DNA from: Muriicola jejuensis
GTDB lineage: Bacteria > Bacteroidota > Bacteroidia > Flavobacteriales > Flavobacteriaceae
Reading direction: 5' to 3'
Assembly: GCF_010671595.1 (NCBI RefSeq)
Contig: NZ_JAABOP010000005.1
Span: 111,005 to 175,004, forward strand
DNA length: 64,000 nt
The notes beneath the pieces are model-generated. The model made no database searches. It saw only the letters and a program-made list of their open reading frames with translations, and had not been told where the DNA came from. Of the stretch, positions 18,197 to 29,200 are shown piece by piece (the first letter of the stretch is position 1; each line of letters starts with the position of its first letter). A program made the position numbers and the translations under genes.

Positions 18197-20265
18197 TCCT
18201 TCAGTTGAGCCAGGAGTTTCTTGTAGTACAGGGGAAGCTCTGTTAGGTTCCACCTGATCTTGACACCCAATTCCGTGAATTCAAAACCCGTAGCTGTGGC
18301 TGATGCGATATTGCTGTATTTGCCGTACAACTCCATCCACAGCCTTTTGGAGAATTGCTGCCTGAATCCGGCTTCCACTCTGAAGACAGCCGAAGGGTCA
18401 TCATCCTCTACCCTCTGAGTTCCGGCTGCACCATTGAAATAATAGGACGATTTTTCGGAAAAGGAACCTCTGACATCCCCGAATATCTCCAGGGCCTGGT
18501 AGCTTTCCGGGCTGAAGTAGATCGATGGGAATTGATCCGAAAAAGAGATATACTGATAGTTGATGCCCAACTTTACTGCTGGAAGCTTAGTGAGGTTGTA
18601 ATACAGGGAGCTAAAGATGAGATTGCGGGTATTCCCGTCTGTCTGCTGTGTATGCATGGCCTGGGTATACCATCCCAGGTTAAAGGTGGTTCCGAGGTTG
18701 TAGTTCAAACCCAGATGATTCATCACGATCTCGCGTTCAATGAGGTCGGCGTTGAAATTCTGAACTCCCCGCTGATATCCCACTTCCAGGTTCTGCAAAC
18801 GCCCGGACTTTAACTGAAAACGAAGGTCTACGATCGGTTGGGTGTATTGCCTGCCTGTAAAACTGGCCACATTAAAACCTGCGACCGCCTTCAGCCTGGT
18901 ATTTGGCATAAGCTTGTAGGTTATTCCGGCCAGGACAGTATGCGTAAGAGCCTTGTTGGAGGTAGTTGTGTTCTCGGTATTCCGGTACAAATAGGAAAGG
19001 GTTGTTCTGAATTTGGTGGAGAAAGGGATATCAGTACTGACCTGGTTACCGAATGCAACATTATTCCCATTATCGAAGGAAAAGAAGGCTTTGTCCTCTA
19101 TTGCAGGAGTATGCATGCCGTTGATCTTTTCGACCAGTCCCTGGGCGTCGACCTGTCCCTCATAGACTGAGAGGGTAGTAAAGGCTGCCCTGTAGGCAGG
19201 TATAATCCTGTCTGAAGCGAATAAGGCGTTGGCCTTCCCCAGATTTCCATCGAAGGCAGTGCTGTCTATGCACAGAATATCATCATACTCATTTAAACTC
19301 TCGTTGAATTTTGCCGTATACATCCCGAGGGTAGCCCTGAGGGCCTTGACCCATAACTGTTGCGGTAGAACCTGCTCCAGGCTATCGATCTGTTTCCCGG
19401 CTCTTCTGTATTGGGAATTCCAGATCAGAGCCTGTACGAAACGTTCCCGGGTTTGCTCCTTCAGTGTTTTGTCATCAATCGCCTCCGCTTTTCTCAGGGC
19501 ATCCGTAGCGAGGGTAAGGGCATGGCGGTTTCGATGGTCTAGGTGTGATGCCAGTGACAAGCCGTTCAGAGCCCTGATGGTATCCAATCTCGTTGTGGCC
19601 AGGGAAGAATAGGCCTCCTCCGCTTTCCCGATCTCCTTTTGGATCAGGTACATATTGGCCAGGCTGATCAGGGATTCCCTGTCTGACGGAAAGTCGAGGA
19701 GATTTTCCTGCAAAAAATCCTCGGCCATACCGTAATTCTTCTCTTTGATCAACCGGTCTGCATATCCCAGCCTGATATACTTCCTGGATACCTTTGCACT
19801 GATGCTGGCGGTGTCCAGGGCGATGGCCTTTTCGATCCATGCAAGGGCCCCGGTATATTCCTTCAGGTTACTCAGTGTATTGGCGTACCCCAGGAGGGCA
19901 ACAAAAGAATTGGGGTTTGACCGCACGAGGTCCTCGTAAAGCGGCCTTGCCGTATCAAACTCACCGGCCCATAGATGAGCTTCATTTAAATTGACAGTGA
20001 TCTCAAAGTCTTCAGGATACTGTTGCTTGAGTTCTCCAAAGTGGGCGATGGCCTTCCCGGGCTCTCCGCTAAGCCCCACTGCCCTGCCATAGCAGATCAG
20101 GGCTGTTTTGTTGGTAGGATCGTTCTGCAGATAGGCGTCGAAGAAGTTCCTGGCTTGATCAAAATCTCCGGATTCCAGAAGTTTAAAGCCCTGGTCCATC
20201 AATTGCTGGCCGGTAGCGAGCTGGAACCCGAGGAAGGTGAGAAATAAAAATTTTTTAGCATTCAT
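18193..20265 (-). CDS. TPR + YaiO-type outer-membrane beta-barrel protein
   Basis: 690 residues with a signal peptide (MNAKKFLFLTFLGFQLATGQ). Residues ~20-370 are TPR units (for example ALICYGRAVGLSGEPGKAIAHF); from ~395 the sequence becomes alternating and aromatic, with barrel-like strands such as TTLSYLYRN and LEVGYQRG, ending in a strand without the classical terminal Phe. This is the YaiO/PgaA-like plan of an outer-membrane exporter with a periplasmic TPR scaffold. Position between the H-NOX operon and the flippase suggests it exports the polysaccharide. The start has the leader CTTAACCTATGAA also seen at two other genes of the locus. Confidence 0.82.
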   Translation of the reverse strand: MNAKKFLFLTFLGFQLATGQQLMDQGFKLLESGDFDQARNFFDAYLQNDPTNKTALICYGRAVGLSGEPGKAIAHFGELKQQYPEDFEITVNLNEAHLWAGEFDTARPLYEDLVRSNPNSFVALLGYANTLSNLKEYTGALAWIEKAIALDTASISAKVSRKYIRLGYADRLIKEKNYGMAEDFLQENLLDFPSDRESLISLANMYLIQKEIGKAEEAYSSLATTRLDTIRALNGLSLASHLDHRNRHALTLATDALRKAEAIDDKTLKEQTRERFVQALIWNSQYRRAGKQIDSLEQVLPQQLWVKALRATLGMYTAKFNESLNEYDDILCIDSTAFDGNLGKANALFASDRIIPAYRAAFTTLSVYEGQVDAQGLVEKINGMHTPAIEDKAFFSFDNGNNVAFGNQVSTDIPFSTKFRTTLSYLYRNTENTTTSNKALTHTVLAGITYKLMPNTRLKAVAGFNVASFTGRQYTQPIVDLRFQLKSGRLQNLEVGYQRGVQNFNADLIEREIVMNHLGLNYNLGTTFNLGWYTQAMHTQQTDGNTRNLIFSSLYYNLTKLPAVKLGINYQYISFSDQFPSIYFSPESYQALEIFGDVRGSFSEKSSYYFNGAAGTQRVEDDDPSAVFRVEAGFRQQFSKRLWMELYGKYSNIASATATGFEFTELGVKIRWNLTELPLYYKKLLAQLKD

Positions 20266-20364
20266 AGGTTAAGTTTTGAGTTAGAAGGTTACTCTTCCTT
20301 CTTCCTTATTCTTTGGTGATGTAAAGGTACGACGGTCTCTCCCGCACCGGAAGTGCGAGATCTT

Positions 20365-20434
20365 CCATTCGTCTACAGCAATCTGCCACCCACCTGATCC
20401 GGTCGAAAAAAAACGCCTGTCCGATAGATCTTTG
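20365..20434 (+). promoter_or_regulatory. Predicted LytTR site and -7 of the STAS-flippase operon
   Basis: CCATTCGTCTACA at 20365-20377, with a weak half-site (6 of 13) 21 bp downstream at 20386. GATCTTTG at 20427-20434 begins exactly 50 bases after 20377 and is one base from TAnnTTTG. No -33 TTG. The site lies between divergent genes and could also affect the barrel gene, whose minus-strand upstream region has TACCTTTA. Confidence 0.6.
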
Positions 20435-20476
20435 GCTTCGAAAGTTGAAAAAATACTGAACCTAAATTCTGATGTG

Positions 20477-20779
20477 ATGGCTTTAATGATCAAAGAAAAA
20501 AACAACATGATTGAAGTGTGGGGACACCTCAATGCCCAGAATATGAACAGTCTGAGCTCTTACCTGGAACAAACCAAAAGAAGGAGTGAATTCCTGGTTC
20601 TATCCCTGGATCACGTCAAAAGTATAGACCCTGCCAGTGCCAAAGCACTGGAGAGCGCATATTACAACACTGCAGCTTCTCAAGGTGTACTCACCATAAT
20701 CGGACAGCAAAACGATGCCGTTCACCAGGTGATGCGAAATACAAAAACCTCTTATATCCTCAGCCATGACCGCATTTAA
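20477..20779 (+). CDS. STAS-domain protein
   Basis: 100 residues from the ATG at 20477, preferred over an upstream TTG at 20432 because the predicted promoter -7 lies at 20427-20434. Secondary-structure pattern and the segments IEVWGHLNAQNMNSLSSYL, VLSLDHVKSIDPASAKAL and GVLTIIGQQ fit the STAS/anti-sigma-antagonist fold. The serine near the start of helix 2 could be a phosphorylation site, but no kinase of the RsbW type is nearby. Small STAS proteins are known beside polysaccharide genes as assembly regulators. It overlaps the flippase start by 14 bases, indicating coupling. Confidence 0.65.
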   Translation: MALMIKEKNNMIEVWGHLNAQNMNSLSSYLEQTKRRSEFLVLSLDHVKSIDPASAKALESAYYNTAASQGVLTIIGQQNDAVHQVMRNTKTSYILSHDRI

Positions 20780-22004
20780 ACTAGTCCTTAAAAAGGTTAC
20801 CCCCGAACAGCTCTTTATGGGCAGTGTACTCCTGGTCAACGGGGGAAATTACCTGTACAATCTGTTGTTGGGCAGGATGCTGGGGCCTGAGGCCTATGCC
20901 GATGCCGCCCTCCTGGTGACCCTGCTTCTCGTCCTGTCCTTCCTCGGGATGACCTTTCAGCTGGCTACCACCAAATTCGCCGTCATTTTCTCAGGCACAG
21001 ACTGGGAGAGTTTCAGAAATCGAACCTATAAGCAGGCCATTGCCGTGGGAACCGGGGTTGCGGCCATCCTGATTTATTTCGCCAAGGAGCTCCAGGCCCT
21101 GTTTCACACTTCTTCCCCTTATATGTTTGTCGCCCTGGGTTTTGTTATCCCCCTTTACTTTGTAATGAGTGTCAACCGGGGAACTTACCAGGGAAAGCAA
21201 AGTTTCAATTCGCTCTCCATGACATATCAGACGGAAATGTGGAGCAGATTGCTCATCACCTTGGCCTTTGTGCTTTTTAGTCCGTTGGATCCAGGAATCT
21301 CCGTTGCCCTCGGTATCGCTTTTTCCTTCCTTTTTGGTTTGATACCTTCTAATTTCAAAGGGATCTCCCTTGCCCGGCCCTCACTGCTCAACAAACAGTA
21401 TGCAAAACGGGTAAACCGATTTATCTTCCTGACCCTGGGTTATGAAATCACCCAGATCATAATCAACAACAGCGATGTGTTGATGGTAAAACACTATTTC
21501 GAAGCCGGTGACGCCGGTTTATATGCTTCCCTGGCTCTGATAGGGAGGGTAGTGTACTTTGTGGCATGGATGTTTGTAATGCTCCTATTGCCTGATGTCG
21601 TCCGGAAAGAGAAAAACGGAGAGGCAACCACCCCCGTACTGTTCAGGTACGTGGGGTACGTAATTCTGCTTTCGCTGTCAATAATCACCGCCTGTTCCTT
21701 CTTTCCGGAACTGATCATTCAGCTTATGTTCGGTGAGGCGTATGTGTCTATGGCAGGCCTCTTATGGCAGTATGCCCTGGCGACATCGCTTTTTGCCGTC
21801 GGCAATATCTTTACCTATTATTTCTTATCCCTGGACCGCTACTTTCCTGTGATCATTTCAGGAGTATTGGGTCTTTCCCAGATCGCCGCGGTGGGTTTGT
21901 TTCACAACTCCCTTGAGCAAGTAGTTCAGGTTCAGATCGGTATCATGCTAATGCTGCTGGCTTCTCAGTTGCTTTTTTTCTTTCTGAGAAAAAGAGAAGC
22001 CTAA
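20766..22004 (+). CDS. Polysaccharide flippase (Wzx/MATE-like)
   Basis: 412 residues with about 12 hydrophobic segments and the N-terminal signature of the polysaccharide-biosynthesis flippase family (NGGNYLYNLLLGRMLGPEAY). It would move lipid-linked sugars or glycan intermediates across the inner membrane. The ATG lies inside the end of the STAS gene. No Wzy-type polymerase is evident in the locus, unless the 1031-residue membrane protein plays that part. Confidence 0.88.
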   Translation: MTAFKLVLKKVTPEQLFMGSVLLVNGGNYLYNLLLGRMLGPEAYADAALLVTLLLVLSFLGMTFQLATTKFAVIFSGTDWESFRNRTYKQAIAVGTGVAAILIYFAKELQALFHTSSPYMFVALGFVIPLYFVMSVNRGTYQGKQSFNSLSMTYQTEMWSRLLITLAFVLFSPLDPGISVALGIAFSFLFGLIPSNFKGISLARPSLLNKQYAKRVNRFIFLTLGYEITQIIINNSDVLMVKHYFEAGDAGLYASLALIGRVVYFVAWMFVMLLLPDVVRKEKNGEATTPVLFRYVGYVILLSLSIITACSFFPELIIQLMFGEAYVSMAGLLWQYALATSLFAVGNIFTYYFLSLDRYFPVIISGVLGLSQIAAVGLFHNSLEQVVQVQIGIMLMLLASQLLFFFLRKREA

Positions 22005-22059
22005 AACCATTATATGTTTGTAGCAACCTGCTATCCGAAAGGCTTTTCATGCCGGATCA

Positions 22060-22150
22060 CCTTTTACCGACAGGGATTTTCCATTCGTCTACAGATCGGG
22101 AGCCCCCAACCCTGAACGCCCGTAAAGCCCTCTTTTATGAGGGATATTTG
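22060..22150 (+). promoter_or_regulatory. Predicted LytTR site and -7 of the GT4 gene
   Basis: CCATTCGTCTACA at 22081-22093 with an imperfect copy CCTTTTACCGACA (8 of 13) 21 bp upstream at 22060. GATATTTG at 22143-22150 starts exactly 50 bases after 22093. No -33 TTG at the expected place. Confidence 0.65.
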
Positions 22151-22180
22151 CCCTGTATTTAACCTTTAAAAGCTTAACCT

Positions 22181-23416
22181 ATGAAACTAGCAATTGTAAC
22201 AGCCTACCCCCCGAGCAAGGTCACGCTCACTGAATATGGCTATCATTTGGTAAAACACTTTCGCCTTCAGGACGAGGTAACGGAGATCGTTTTGATCACT
22301 GACCGGACCACAGATGAGAAAGACCTGTCCTTTGAAGAGGACGGCTGTAAGATCACCGTTATGGAGGCCTGGGATTTCAACCACTACTTCAATCTGTTCA
22401 GAATCCTAAACGCGGTCCGGCAGACCAATCCGGATGCGGTCCTGTTCAACCTTCAGTTCCTGAAGTTCGGAGATAAGAAGATACCCGCTGCCCTGGGATT
22501 ACTGGCCCCTTTCTTTTGTAAGATTCAGGGCATACCAACCATTTCCCTGATCCATAATATCATGGAACAGGTAGACCTTGAGAATGCAGGGATCACTCAG
22601 AACAAATTACTGCAAAAGGTCTACAACTTCATCGGGAGTATGCTCACCCGATTCGTTTTGGCCTCCGACGTGGTGGCCGTAACTATCAGCAAGTATGTCA
22701 CTATCCTTGAAAAGAAATACAAGGCAAGGAATATTGCCCTCATCCCCCATGGGTCCTTCGAAACCCCACCTGAACCGGATTACAGCCTCCCCAAAGGGCC
22801 CAAGCAAGTGATGGCATTTGGTAAGTTCGGGACCTACAAACGCGTAGAGGTCCTCATTGATGCTGTAGAAATGATCAGGAAGCGCAGTTCTGAAGACATA
22901 GAGATCGTGATTGCAGGTACGGACAGCCCGAACACACCGGGATATCTGGAAGAAATGGCAAATCGTTATGCCCATGTACCTCAACTTCGATTTACAGGGT
23001 ATGTAGCCGAAGAGGATGTCCCCACCATCTTTGGGGAGAGTGCCGTTGCCGTTTTCCCCTATACTTCTACTACCGGAAGCTCAGGTGTTCTCCATCAGGC
23101 CGGTAGCTATGGCAAGGCTGTAGCCCTGCCCGACCTGGGCGACCTGGGAATTCTCGTGAGAGAGGAAGGATATACCGGTGAGTTCTTTGAACCGAATAAC
23201 ACTGCTTCCCTGGCACACGCTATCCAAAGGATATTAGAAGATGATACATACAGAATAGCCCTAGGCAAGACCAATTACAAGGCTGCCTGCTCCCTGCCGA
23301 TGTCCGAGATCACTCAGATGTACACGGATTATTTTGAAGCGATCCGATTTAAGAACCTGCACGAAAAATTATCACTGGAATCCGCCTTAAAGAAGGAGGA
23401 ACCGAAACCGTATTAA
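22181..23416 (+). CDS. GT4-like glycosyltransferase
   Basis: 411 residues of GT-B type. The N-terminal half begins MKLAIVTAYPPSKVTLTEYG, typical of sugar-nucleotide glycosyltransferases; the donor-binding half has VMAFGKFGTYKRVEVLIDA, LRFTGYVAEEDVPTIF and PYTSTTGSSGVLHQAGSYGKAV. It should add one sugar to the repeat unit on the cytoplasmic face. Preceded by the shared CTTAACCTATGAA leader. Ends in a convergent terminator opposite the GH5 gene. Confidence 0.9.
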   Translation: MKLAIVTAYPPSKVTLTEYGYHLVKHFRLQDEVTEIVLITDRTTDEKDLSFEEDGCKITVMEAWDFNHYFNLFRILNAVRQTNPDAVLFNLQFLKFGDKKIPAALGLLAPFFCKIQGIPTISLIHNIMEQVDLENAGITQNKLLQKVYNFIGSMLTRFVLASDVVAVTISKYVTILEKKYKARNIALIPHGSFETPPEPDYSLPKGPKQVMAFGKFGTYKRVEVLIDAVEMIRKRSSEDIEIVIAGTDSPNTPGYLEEMANRYAHVPQLRFTGYVAEEDVPTIFGESAVAVFPYTSTTGSSGVLHQAGSYGKAVALPDLGDLGILVREEGYTGEFFEPNNTASLAHAIQRILEDDTYRIALGKTNYKAACSLPMSEITQMYTDYFEAIRFKNLHEKLSLESALKKEEPKPY

Positions 23417-23442
23417 ACGCAAAGGTTAGGTTAAGTAGAAGT

Positions 23443-23478
23443 GGGTGTCATTCTCGTAATGGCGCCCATTTCATTTTT
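23443..23478 (+). terminator. Terminator after GT4 gene
   Basis: GGGTGTCATT (23443-23452) pairs with AATGGCGCCC (23458-23467) over 10 bp including two G-U pairs, loop of five, followed by a T-rich tract. It sits between convergent genes. Confidence 0.65.
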
Positions 23479-25003
23479 GAATGGATTGAACCATCACACC
23501 ATAGGCCGTTTTCTCCCGCCCTTTGCTATCTATGATACCGTAGAAGCGCTGAGGTGCTTTCCGCCATGGGTAACGACCCACCACGCTTTTCGGGATCTCA
23601 TTAAAATCATAAAGAGTCCAGGAAAGGAATGGCAATTCCTGACCCTTTAAAGCGGTAACCATTATTTGGTAATTGGCTGCCTGTGATTCTTCAGAACCTG
23701 TGAAGAAATTCCAGAAACCGCTGTAGGATGAGAACCCGAATTCGCTGATCACAACCTCTTTATTTCCTATTTTCTCCAAGAGCGCCTTATATGAAGGGAC
23801 GAAGTTGTCCGGATCCCCATAGAAATGACAGGAGATATAGTCTACTTCTTCCACCAGGTTAGAAGCAGCCGCTAAAGAGGACCAGCCAATGGTTATCGGG
23901 TGATCGGGATCATATTTCTTTATTTGCCTGATCATCTCCCTGAGCCAGGCTAGGACCTCCTCCTTTCCCCTGTCATCAAAGTCGAGATCAGGCTCATTCT
24001 TGATATCCCACCCCAGTAGTGCAGGATGATCCCTTAAAGCCTTCACCAGGGTTTCGGCATGCCTGTGCGTGCGGGTCCAGTCTAACAGATCGTAATTTCC
24101 ATAAAAGTCGAACAAGGTTACCAGGACCTTTAGTTGAACTCCCTCAGCATGGTCCATCAGCCTTTCCAGCCTTTGGAGCCGCTCCTCTTCTACCCTCGGG
24201 CCTCCAAATTCTTCATAGGGAACAAAGATGCGTATAGTATTCAACCCCATGGATTTGATCTTCCGGAAGTCCTCACGGATAACCTCCCCGTCAAAATCAT
24301 CGCCAAAAGTATTCCACGGTGTTTTCGCAGGATAATAATTGAGGCCCTTTACCTCGTTTACCTTGAAATGGATCTGGTCATTTCCTAAAATGACTTGCTC
24401 CCTCTTGTTAAATACTTCTTCAAAATGCCTCACCCTCCAAAAGCCATCTTCAAGGAGCATCATTACCCGGAAAGAAGAGGTGAGGGCCGCGGACTGTACC
24501 CTTTTCTCCCCCTGCCAAACTTCACTATACCATGCTACATCCTCGTCTGTAAAGACGACCATTTTGCCATCCAGACTGTAAAATTCGAGGGTAGGTCGAT
24601 GGGAAATGGTCGATAATCTCACCCTGGTCCCGTTGGCTTTGTTGAGTTCCAGAAGAGTAGCCAGTTTTTGCCTCAGGCTGTCTGTATAGTAATCCTCCAG
24701 GCCATAAGGGTCATTGGAGTCAAAAGCGATAGCTCGCACATACCACGAACGGAGATAGTCCTTTTCGATTTCCTGCAGGGTCTGGGGTTCCATGGGCCTA
24801 CCCGGATTCTCCAAATCCATCCATTCGATGTCCGGAAGGTAATTATCCTCCGTTTCACCGGAAAGATGGAGGATGGACGCCTTGTCTGCACCGGAATTCA
24901 TATAAACCCAAACCGCACCTATCCCAAAAAGGATGGCGGCGTTGATCCCAATAAAGGAAAACAACAAGAGGACCCTGTATATATTCTTATTCCAGTTCTT
25001 CAT
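23471..25003 (-). CDS. Membrane-anchored GH5-like glycoside hydrolase
   Basis: 510 residues. One transmembrane helix at ~9-33 anchors it with the bulk in the periplasm. Residues ~75-200 look like an NTF2-like module. A TIM-barrel hydrolase follows: the acid/base is E337 in WDIKNEPDL and the nucleophile E421 in VVISEFGFSSYSG, with R258 in LNTIRIFVPYEEF. Hydrolases in exopolysaccharide operons usually trim or clear polymer in the periplasm. Last gene of the 29305-to-23471 operon; its start overlaps the lipoprotein stop by 17 bases. Confidence 0.85.
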   Translation of the reverse strand: MKNWNKNIYRVLLLFSFIGINAAILFGIGAVWVYMNSGADKASILHLSGETEDNYLPDIEWMDLENPGRPMEPQTLQEIEKDYLRSWYVRAIAFDSNDPYGLEDYYTDSLRQKLATLLELNKANGTRVRLSTISHRPTLEFYSLDGKMVVFTDEDVAWYSEVWQGEKRVQSAALTSSFRVMMLLEDGFWRVRHFEEVFNKREQVILGNDQIHFKVNEVKGLNYYPAKTPWNTFGDDFDGEVIREDFRKIKSMGLNTIRIFVPYEEFGGPRVEEERLQRLERLMDHAEGVQLKVLVTLFDFYGNYDLLDWTRTHRHAETLVKALRDHPALLGWDIKNEPDLDFDDRGKEEVLAWLREMIRQIKKYDPDHPITIGWSSLAAASNLVEEVDYISCHFYGDPDNFVPSYKALLEKIGNKEVVISEFGFSSYSGFWNFFTGSEESQAANYQIMVTALKGQELPFLSWTLYDFNEIPKSVVGRYPWRKAPQRFYGIIDSKGREKTAYGVMVQSIQK

Positions 25004-26213
25004 TCTTTAGTTCAAAGGGTATTTCTTTTGTTATGCCCCCGATCTCCACACTTGCCCCATACTTGCCGGAAGGCAGGCCAAGCTGCCCGAGATCAAAGCG
25101 GGCATATCCAACAGACAACTCCCCGGAAAGCTCTGCTACAGGGATGTTCTGCTCATCAGTGACTTTCAGGATCACGCGGAGCCCGTCCGGTTGAAACTGT
25201 TTGAGAAAACTCTCTACAGGTCCCACGTCCAAATGGGAAGTCGATGCGTTCCATTTCACTGAAAAGGACCTCATAACGGGGAGGAATTCTACCTGGATCT
25301 CAGGGCTCGTGGCTATACCTTCGACCAGGGCTCTCACTATCCATTGATCAGCCCTGTCCGGGTGCAACATCCTGGCCGTTGCAATGCCATGGATCGTTGT
25401 TCCCTGGGCCCTGAGGATTTTTCCCCCCGAGTTGGTGATGAGGAAGGAAACCAGGGTGCCGTCACTAACCGTATTATTATACGGGTCCTTAAGGACCGAG
25501 GTAGAGAATGTGATCACCTGGTTGCCATCGGCATAGGAGTGGTTCCTGCTGTAACTGATCTCGAAATCGACGGGGGCAGCGGGGTGAATATCGAAGGTGA
25601 GTTCTTTGGAATGACTTCCCTCTGCAATGACGGAAAGGAAACCCCGCGTAGCTCTCTCTTCCGAATAAACACGCTTCCAGGCGAAGAGGGAATTCGTGTT
25701 TAGGCCTTCGGATTCCAAAACCCCTGCAACCTGCTTGCGCAAGGTGAGAGAGGTTCCATCAGGCAAAGGATTGCCGTAAACATCCGAAGGCACCGCCACC
25801 AGTATGGTATGGTCTGTTCTTCCTGCCATAATATTTCCCGGACCCAGATAGGTCTCCACCCGGGGCTCGATCTCCGAGGGAGTGATGTGGACTACCCCGG
25901 ACGCCAGGGTTGAATCCCCGTAGATCAAGGACCAGTGGCAGGGCCCTGATTTTTCCTTGAAAGAAGAAGGCAAACGGAAGATGACCTCTTCAGCATCTCT
26001 CTTTCCATCTATTACAGTCTGCCCGAGGGCATTTCTCAACAGGAGTACCGGCATGCCCCCTCCTGAGATATGGAATTCGAACGCCATTTCCCCTCCAGCT
26101 GCAGCCGTCTCGGGGATGTTTAGAGATACCAGCCTCAGGGATTGGTTTGTTTCAACAGGCCGAGAACATCCAAAGGCAAACACACACAGCAATATGAAAG
26201 TTAGTTTCCTCAT
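24987..26213 (-). CDS. Lipoprotein with Ig-like/invasin-type domains
   Basis: 408 residues. The lipobox FAFGC after a short hydrophobic segment (MRKLTFILLCVF) predicts lipid attachment at C16. The rest is beta-rich; the segments VAVPSDVYGNPLPDGTSLTL and STSVLKDPYNNTVSDGTLV have the look of bacterial Ig-like (Big_1) domains. No enzyme motif is seen. It is placed between the large membrane protein (4-base overlap) and the GH5 gene, and probably forms part of the envelope-spanning assembly or export complex. Function beyond this is unknown. Confidence 0.75.
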   Translation of the reverse strand: MRKLTFILLCVFAFGCSRPVETNQSLRLVSLNIPETAAAGGEMAFEFHISGGGMPVLLLRNALGQTVIDGKRDAEEVIFRLPSSFKEKSGPCHWSLIYGDSTLASGVVHITPSEIEPRVETYLGPGNIMAGRTDHTILVAVPSDVYGNPLPDGTSLTLRKQVAGVLESEGLNTNSLFAWKRVYSEERATRGFLSVIAEGSHSKELTFDIHPAAPVDFEISYSRNHSYADGNQVITFSTSVLKDPYNNTVSDGTLVSFLITNSGGKILRAQGTTIHGIATARMLHPDRADQWIVRALVEGIATSPEIQVEFLPVMRSFSVKWNASTSHLDVGPVESFLKQFQPDGLRVILKVTDEQNIPVAELSGELSVGYARFDLGQLGLPSGKYGASVEIGGITKEIPFELKNEELE

Positions 26214-29200
26214 GATCTCGGGTTGCCGATGAAATGATCCGTTTCAATTTTAATGTAGTCGAACTCCTTGTGGGAAACGGGTTGCAGGTAGGGTTTTCCC
26301 TTTTCCTTTCTGCCATCCGGGAACATTTTCTCAGAGATCTCACTATTGGGAAGGCCGTTGACAAAACAGTTCTTCATATCCCTACTAATGATCTCTACCA
26401 CCTCTAATTCCGGAAAGGGGTGATCAAAGTATTGCAGGCGTTGTACACGTATCCCTTCTTGAACAAAGGTCTGGTCTACCCAGAGCAGTTCTTTCTTTGT
26501 GTCGTAATACGAGATCAGGATCTGGGGGATGGTGACTTCCTGTACCCCGGCGTTGAAAAGGGCCCCACGGATCGTTTCCTGGTTCAATTGGAGCTGTTGA
26601 AGGGCTACATCCTTATAGAGATCGGTGGTCGCAATATTTGCCGCACACTGGAGGTTGAATTTTACCGGCATTTCTTCTAGCTGTACCGGATCGAACTGTT
26701 CCGGATTAAAGGTTGCCGGCATGATGTCATCCTTTGTCCTCCAGGAGATCTTTTCAAAATCGATCCTGAAAGAGGTTACCTCTTTGGGCATCAGCTTGTG
26801 CTTAATGTGATATTTGGCATTGTAGGAAGAGAGGGGGATATCCATTTCATTGTAGAGTGTGGCAGAGATGGTTACATCCGCAGGAACCCGGTCAATATTC
26901 TGTATCTCCCCTACTATGGCGTATTGATCTTTGTTCCTCACCAGACGTGCAGTGAGAACCTCCAACAGGGGCTGTTCCAGCACGTCTTCGTGATAGGTTT
27001 GCTGTGTGGTCACCTTCCTTCTGCCGTGGTTGTAATAGCGGGTCACATTTGAGGTAAAGAGCTGATCGGAGGGAATATCCCTCTTTGGCGGCTCGGGGAC
27101 GAGGTACCAGTTGCCCTCTTCTTTCACCACCTGCCTTCTCTCTGTTTTCTTGATGGTCTCCAAGGGGGTGATCCACACCGACCTGATCCTGGCTGTGGCT
27201 GTATTCGGGGAGGAAGAAACCAGATCAACACCTATAGAATCGAGCTTGGCGTACGAGCTGAGGATGCCATCGGTCACAGCTACTTCCAGCATGTACTGGT
27301 CCAAGGATACGCCCCTGGTCGGTGAGAGATAGGAATGTGCCCGTTCAAACTCCTTGAAATCAAGGGCGTCGTAATAGGCTTTAACCACATTCTCTGGTGA
27401 CCTTTGGGCACTGTTTACCAGGTAGAGACTGTATCCACCGTAGCAAAGCAAGAGCAAGACGAGAACCGCCCATGCCGTGTTCAGTTTGATGATCGCGGGA
27501 TTGAATCCTTTGAGTTCAACCCCGGATTGCAAATATGCAGGTTCTTCCTGGGGTTTGAGCTTAAGGACCCTGGCCCAGATCAAGCGTATGTTCAGCAAAA
27601 AGGCGATCAGAACGGTCAGGACGGGGATGATCCCCCACATCAGTTTGAGATAGCGGGGCACGTCATCCCTGGGGATGATCGCCGGCAAGGGAGGCACATT
27701 CAACCTTTCCCAGACCATGATCCCATTTTCGAGTTGCTGCAAACGCTGCCACCCACAGAAATAGAGGATGGGATCGTAGAATTTATCGTTAGAGAAGATG
27801 TATTTGAGATTGTATTTTTCGGGGATCGACAGGAATTGCTGTAGGGACCCTATCCCTTCTACCCCCCTGAATTTTGAATTTTCAAGGCGTTCTATGGCCT
27901 TGGTCGTAAGTTCGGGCAGTCTCCTGGCAGAGTGATAATTCCCGTCTACTGTCATGGCGGCGGTCTGGGCAGACAACCAGGCCATTTGATCCCCAAAACC
28001 AAGGGTGAGGTATCGCCAGTGATTGTGCATGTCCTGATTGAGGAAATTGACAATGGGCAACATATTGATCTTCTGAGGTTGGGAGGGCCTGAAATATCCC
28101 AAACTCATCGAGAACACGACCATAAACAAAATACCCCCACCCAGAAAGCCGCCGAGAAGGCGGTGAGATACAGAACCAAATCGACTCTGGAGCCAATCCC
28201 TGAGATCTCCTTCCACCAGACGGCACATGAACTCTCCAAAAATGGGTAGGGCCATGATGGTTGCCCAGAGCGTGAACCGGTCGAGGGTGAGAATGTTAAA
28301 GGCCGTTTCTCCCAGTAGCAGGCGGGGAAGAGGAGTGGTTCCACCCGTACCCAAAAGGGTAAGCATACTAAATGACAGGCCAAAGAAGAGATATCGTTTG
28401 CTGTAAAACCTATAGAAGATATAGGGAAGGAGGAAAAGCAAAATCCCCCAGGGTATCAAAAAGAAGACCAGACCAGAAGAGGTCACTTCCAAAAAATTAT
28501 CCCTTGACCCATGTGGGATGGGTACCTGTGTTATTGGGTTCTCTTTGGAATTGATCCAATAAGGAAGTATGCAAAGGACTATAAGGGCCAGGGAACCCAT
28601 GCCAAAAGTCACCATCCTCCAGAACAGCCTGCGGAATGAATTCAAAAACACCTTAAAGGTAATCTGCCGGAAATTACGTACCCTGTCCCTTGCATCATCC
28701 ATTACGGCCATTCCGATAAGGGGAAAAATAAAGAAAACCATCCCGAATATGGGGGTCACATGGTGGGAGGTCACGGTTACGGCTATGAGGGAATAGGCCA
28801 ATACCAGTTTGATCACTTTCCCGGTCCTCAGCCATTCGTAGATCTCGGGGAGAGTGTGCAATAAGACGGAGATCCCTATAATACTGGGGAGTTGTCCAAA
28901 GAGGTGGAGTGTTTCGATAAAGGTAGAAGAAACCACCGCCAACAAGGCGGTATACCCAGCAACCTTCCTGTTCCCGGTGAGCATAAGACCAAAACGGTAT
29001 ACCCCTGTAATAAACAAGACGATCGCAGCCAGAGCGATTGAATAAAGGCCGAATTTAAGCCCTCCAAGAAACGAAAAAAGCGCCATCATCTGATGCGCCA
29101 GGGGAGGATATCCCATTACAGTGAAACCCGTGTACCAGCGATAATCCCAGGGCTCCCACCATTGTGAGGCGTAGTGGTCCGCAAAAAACAGATGAATCAG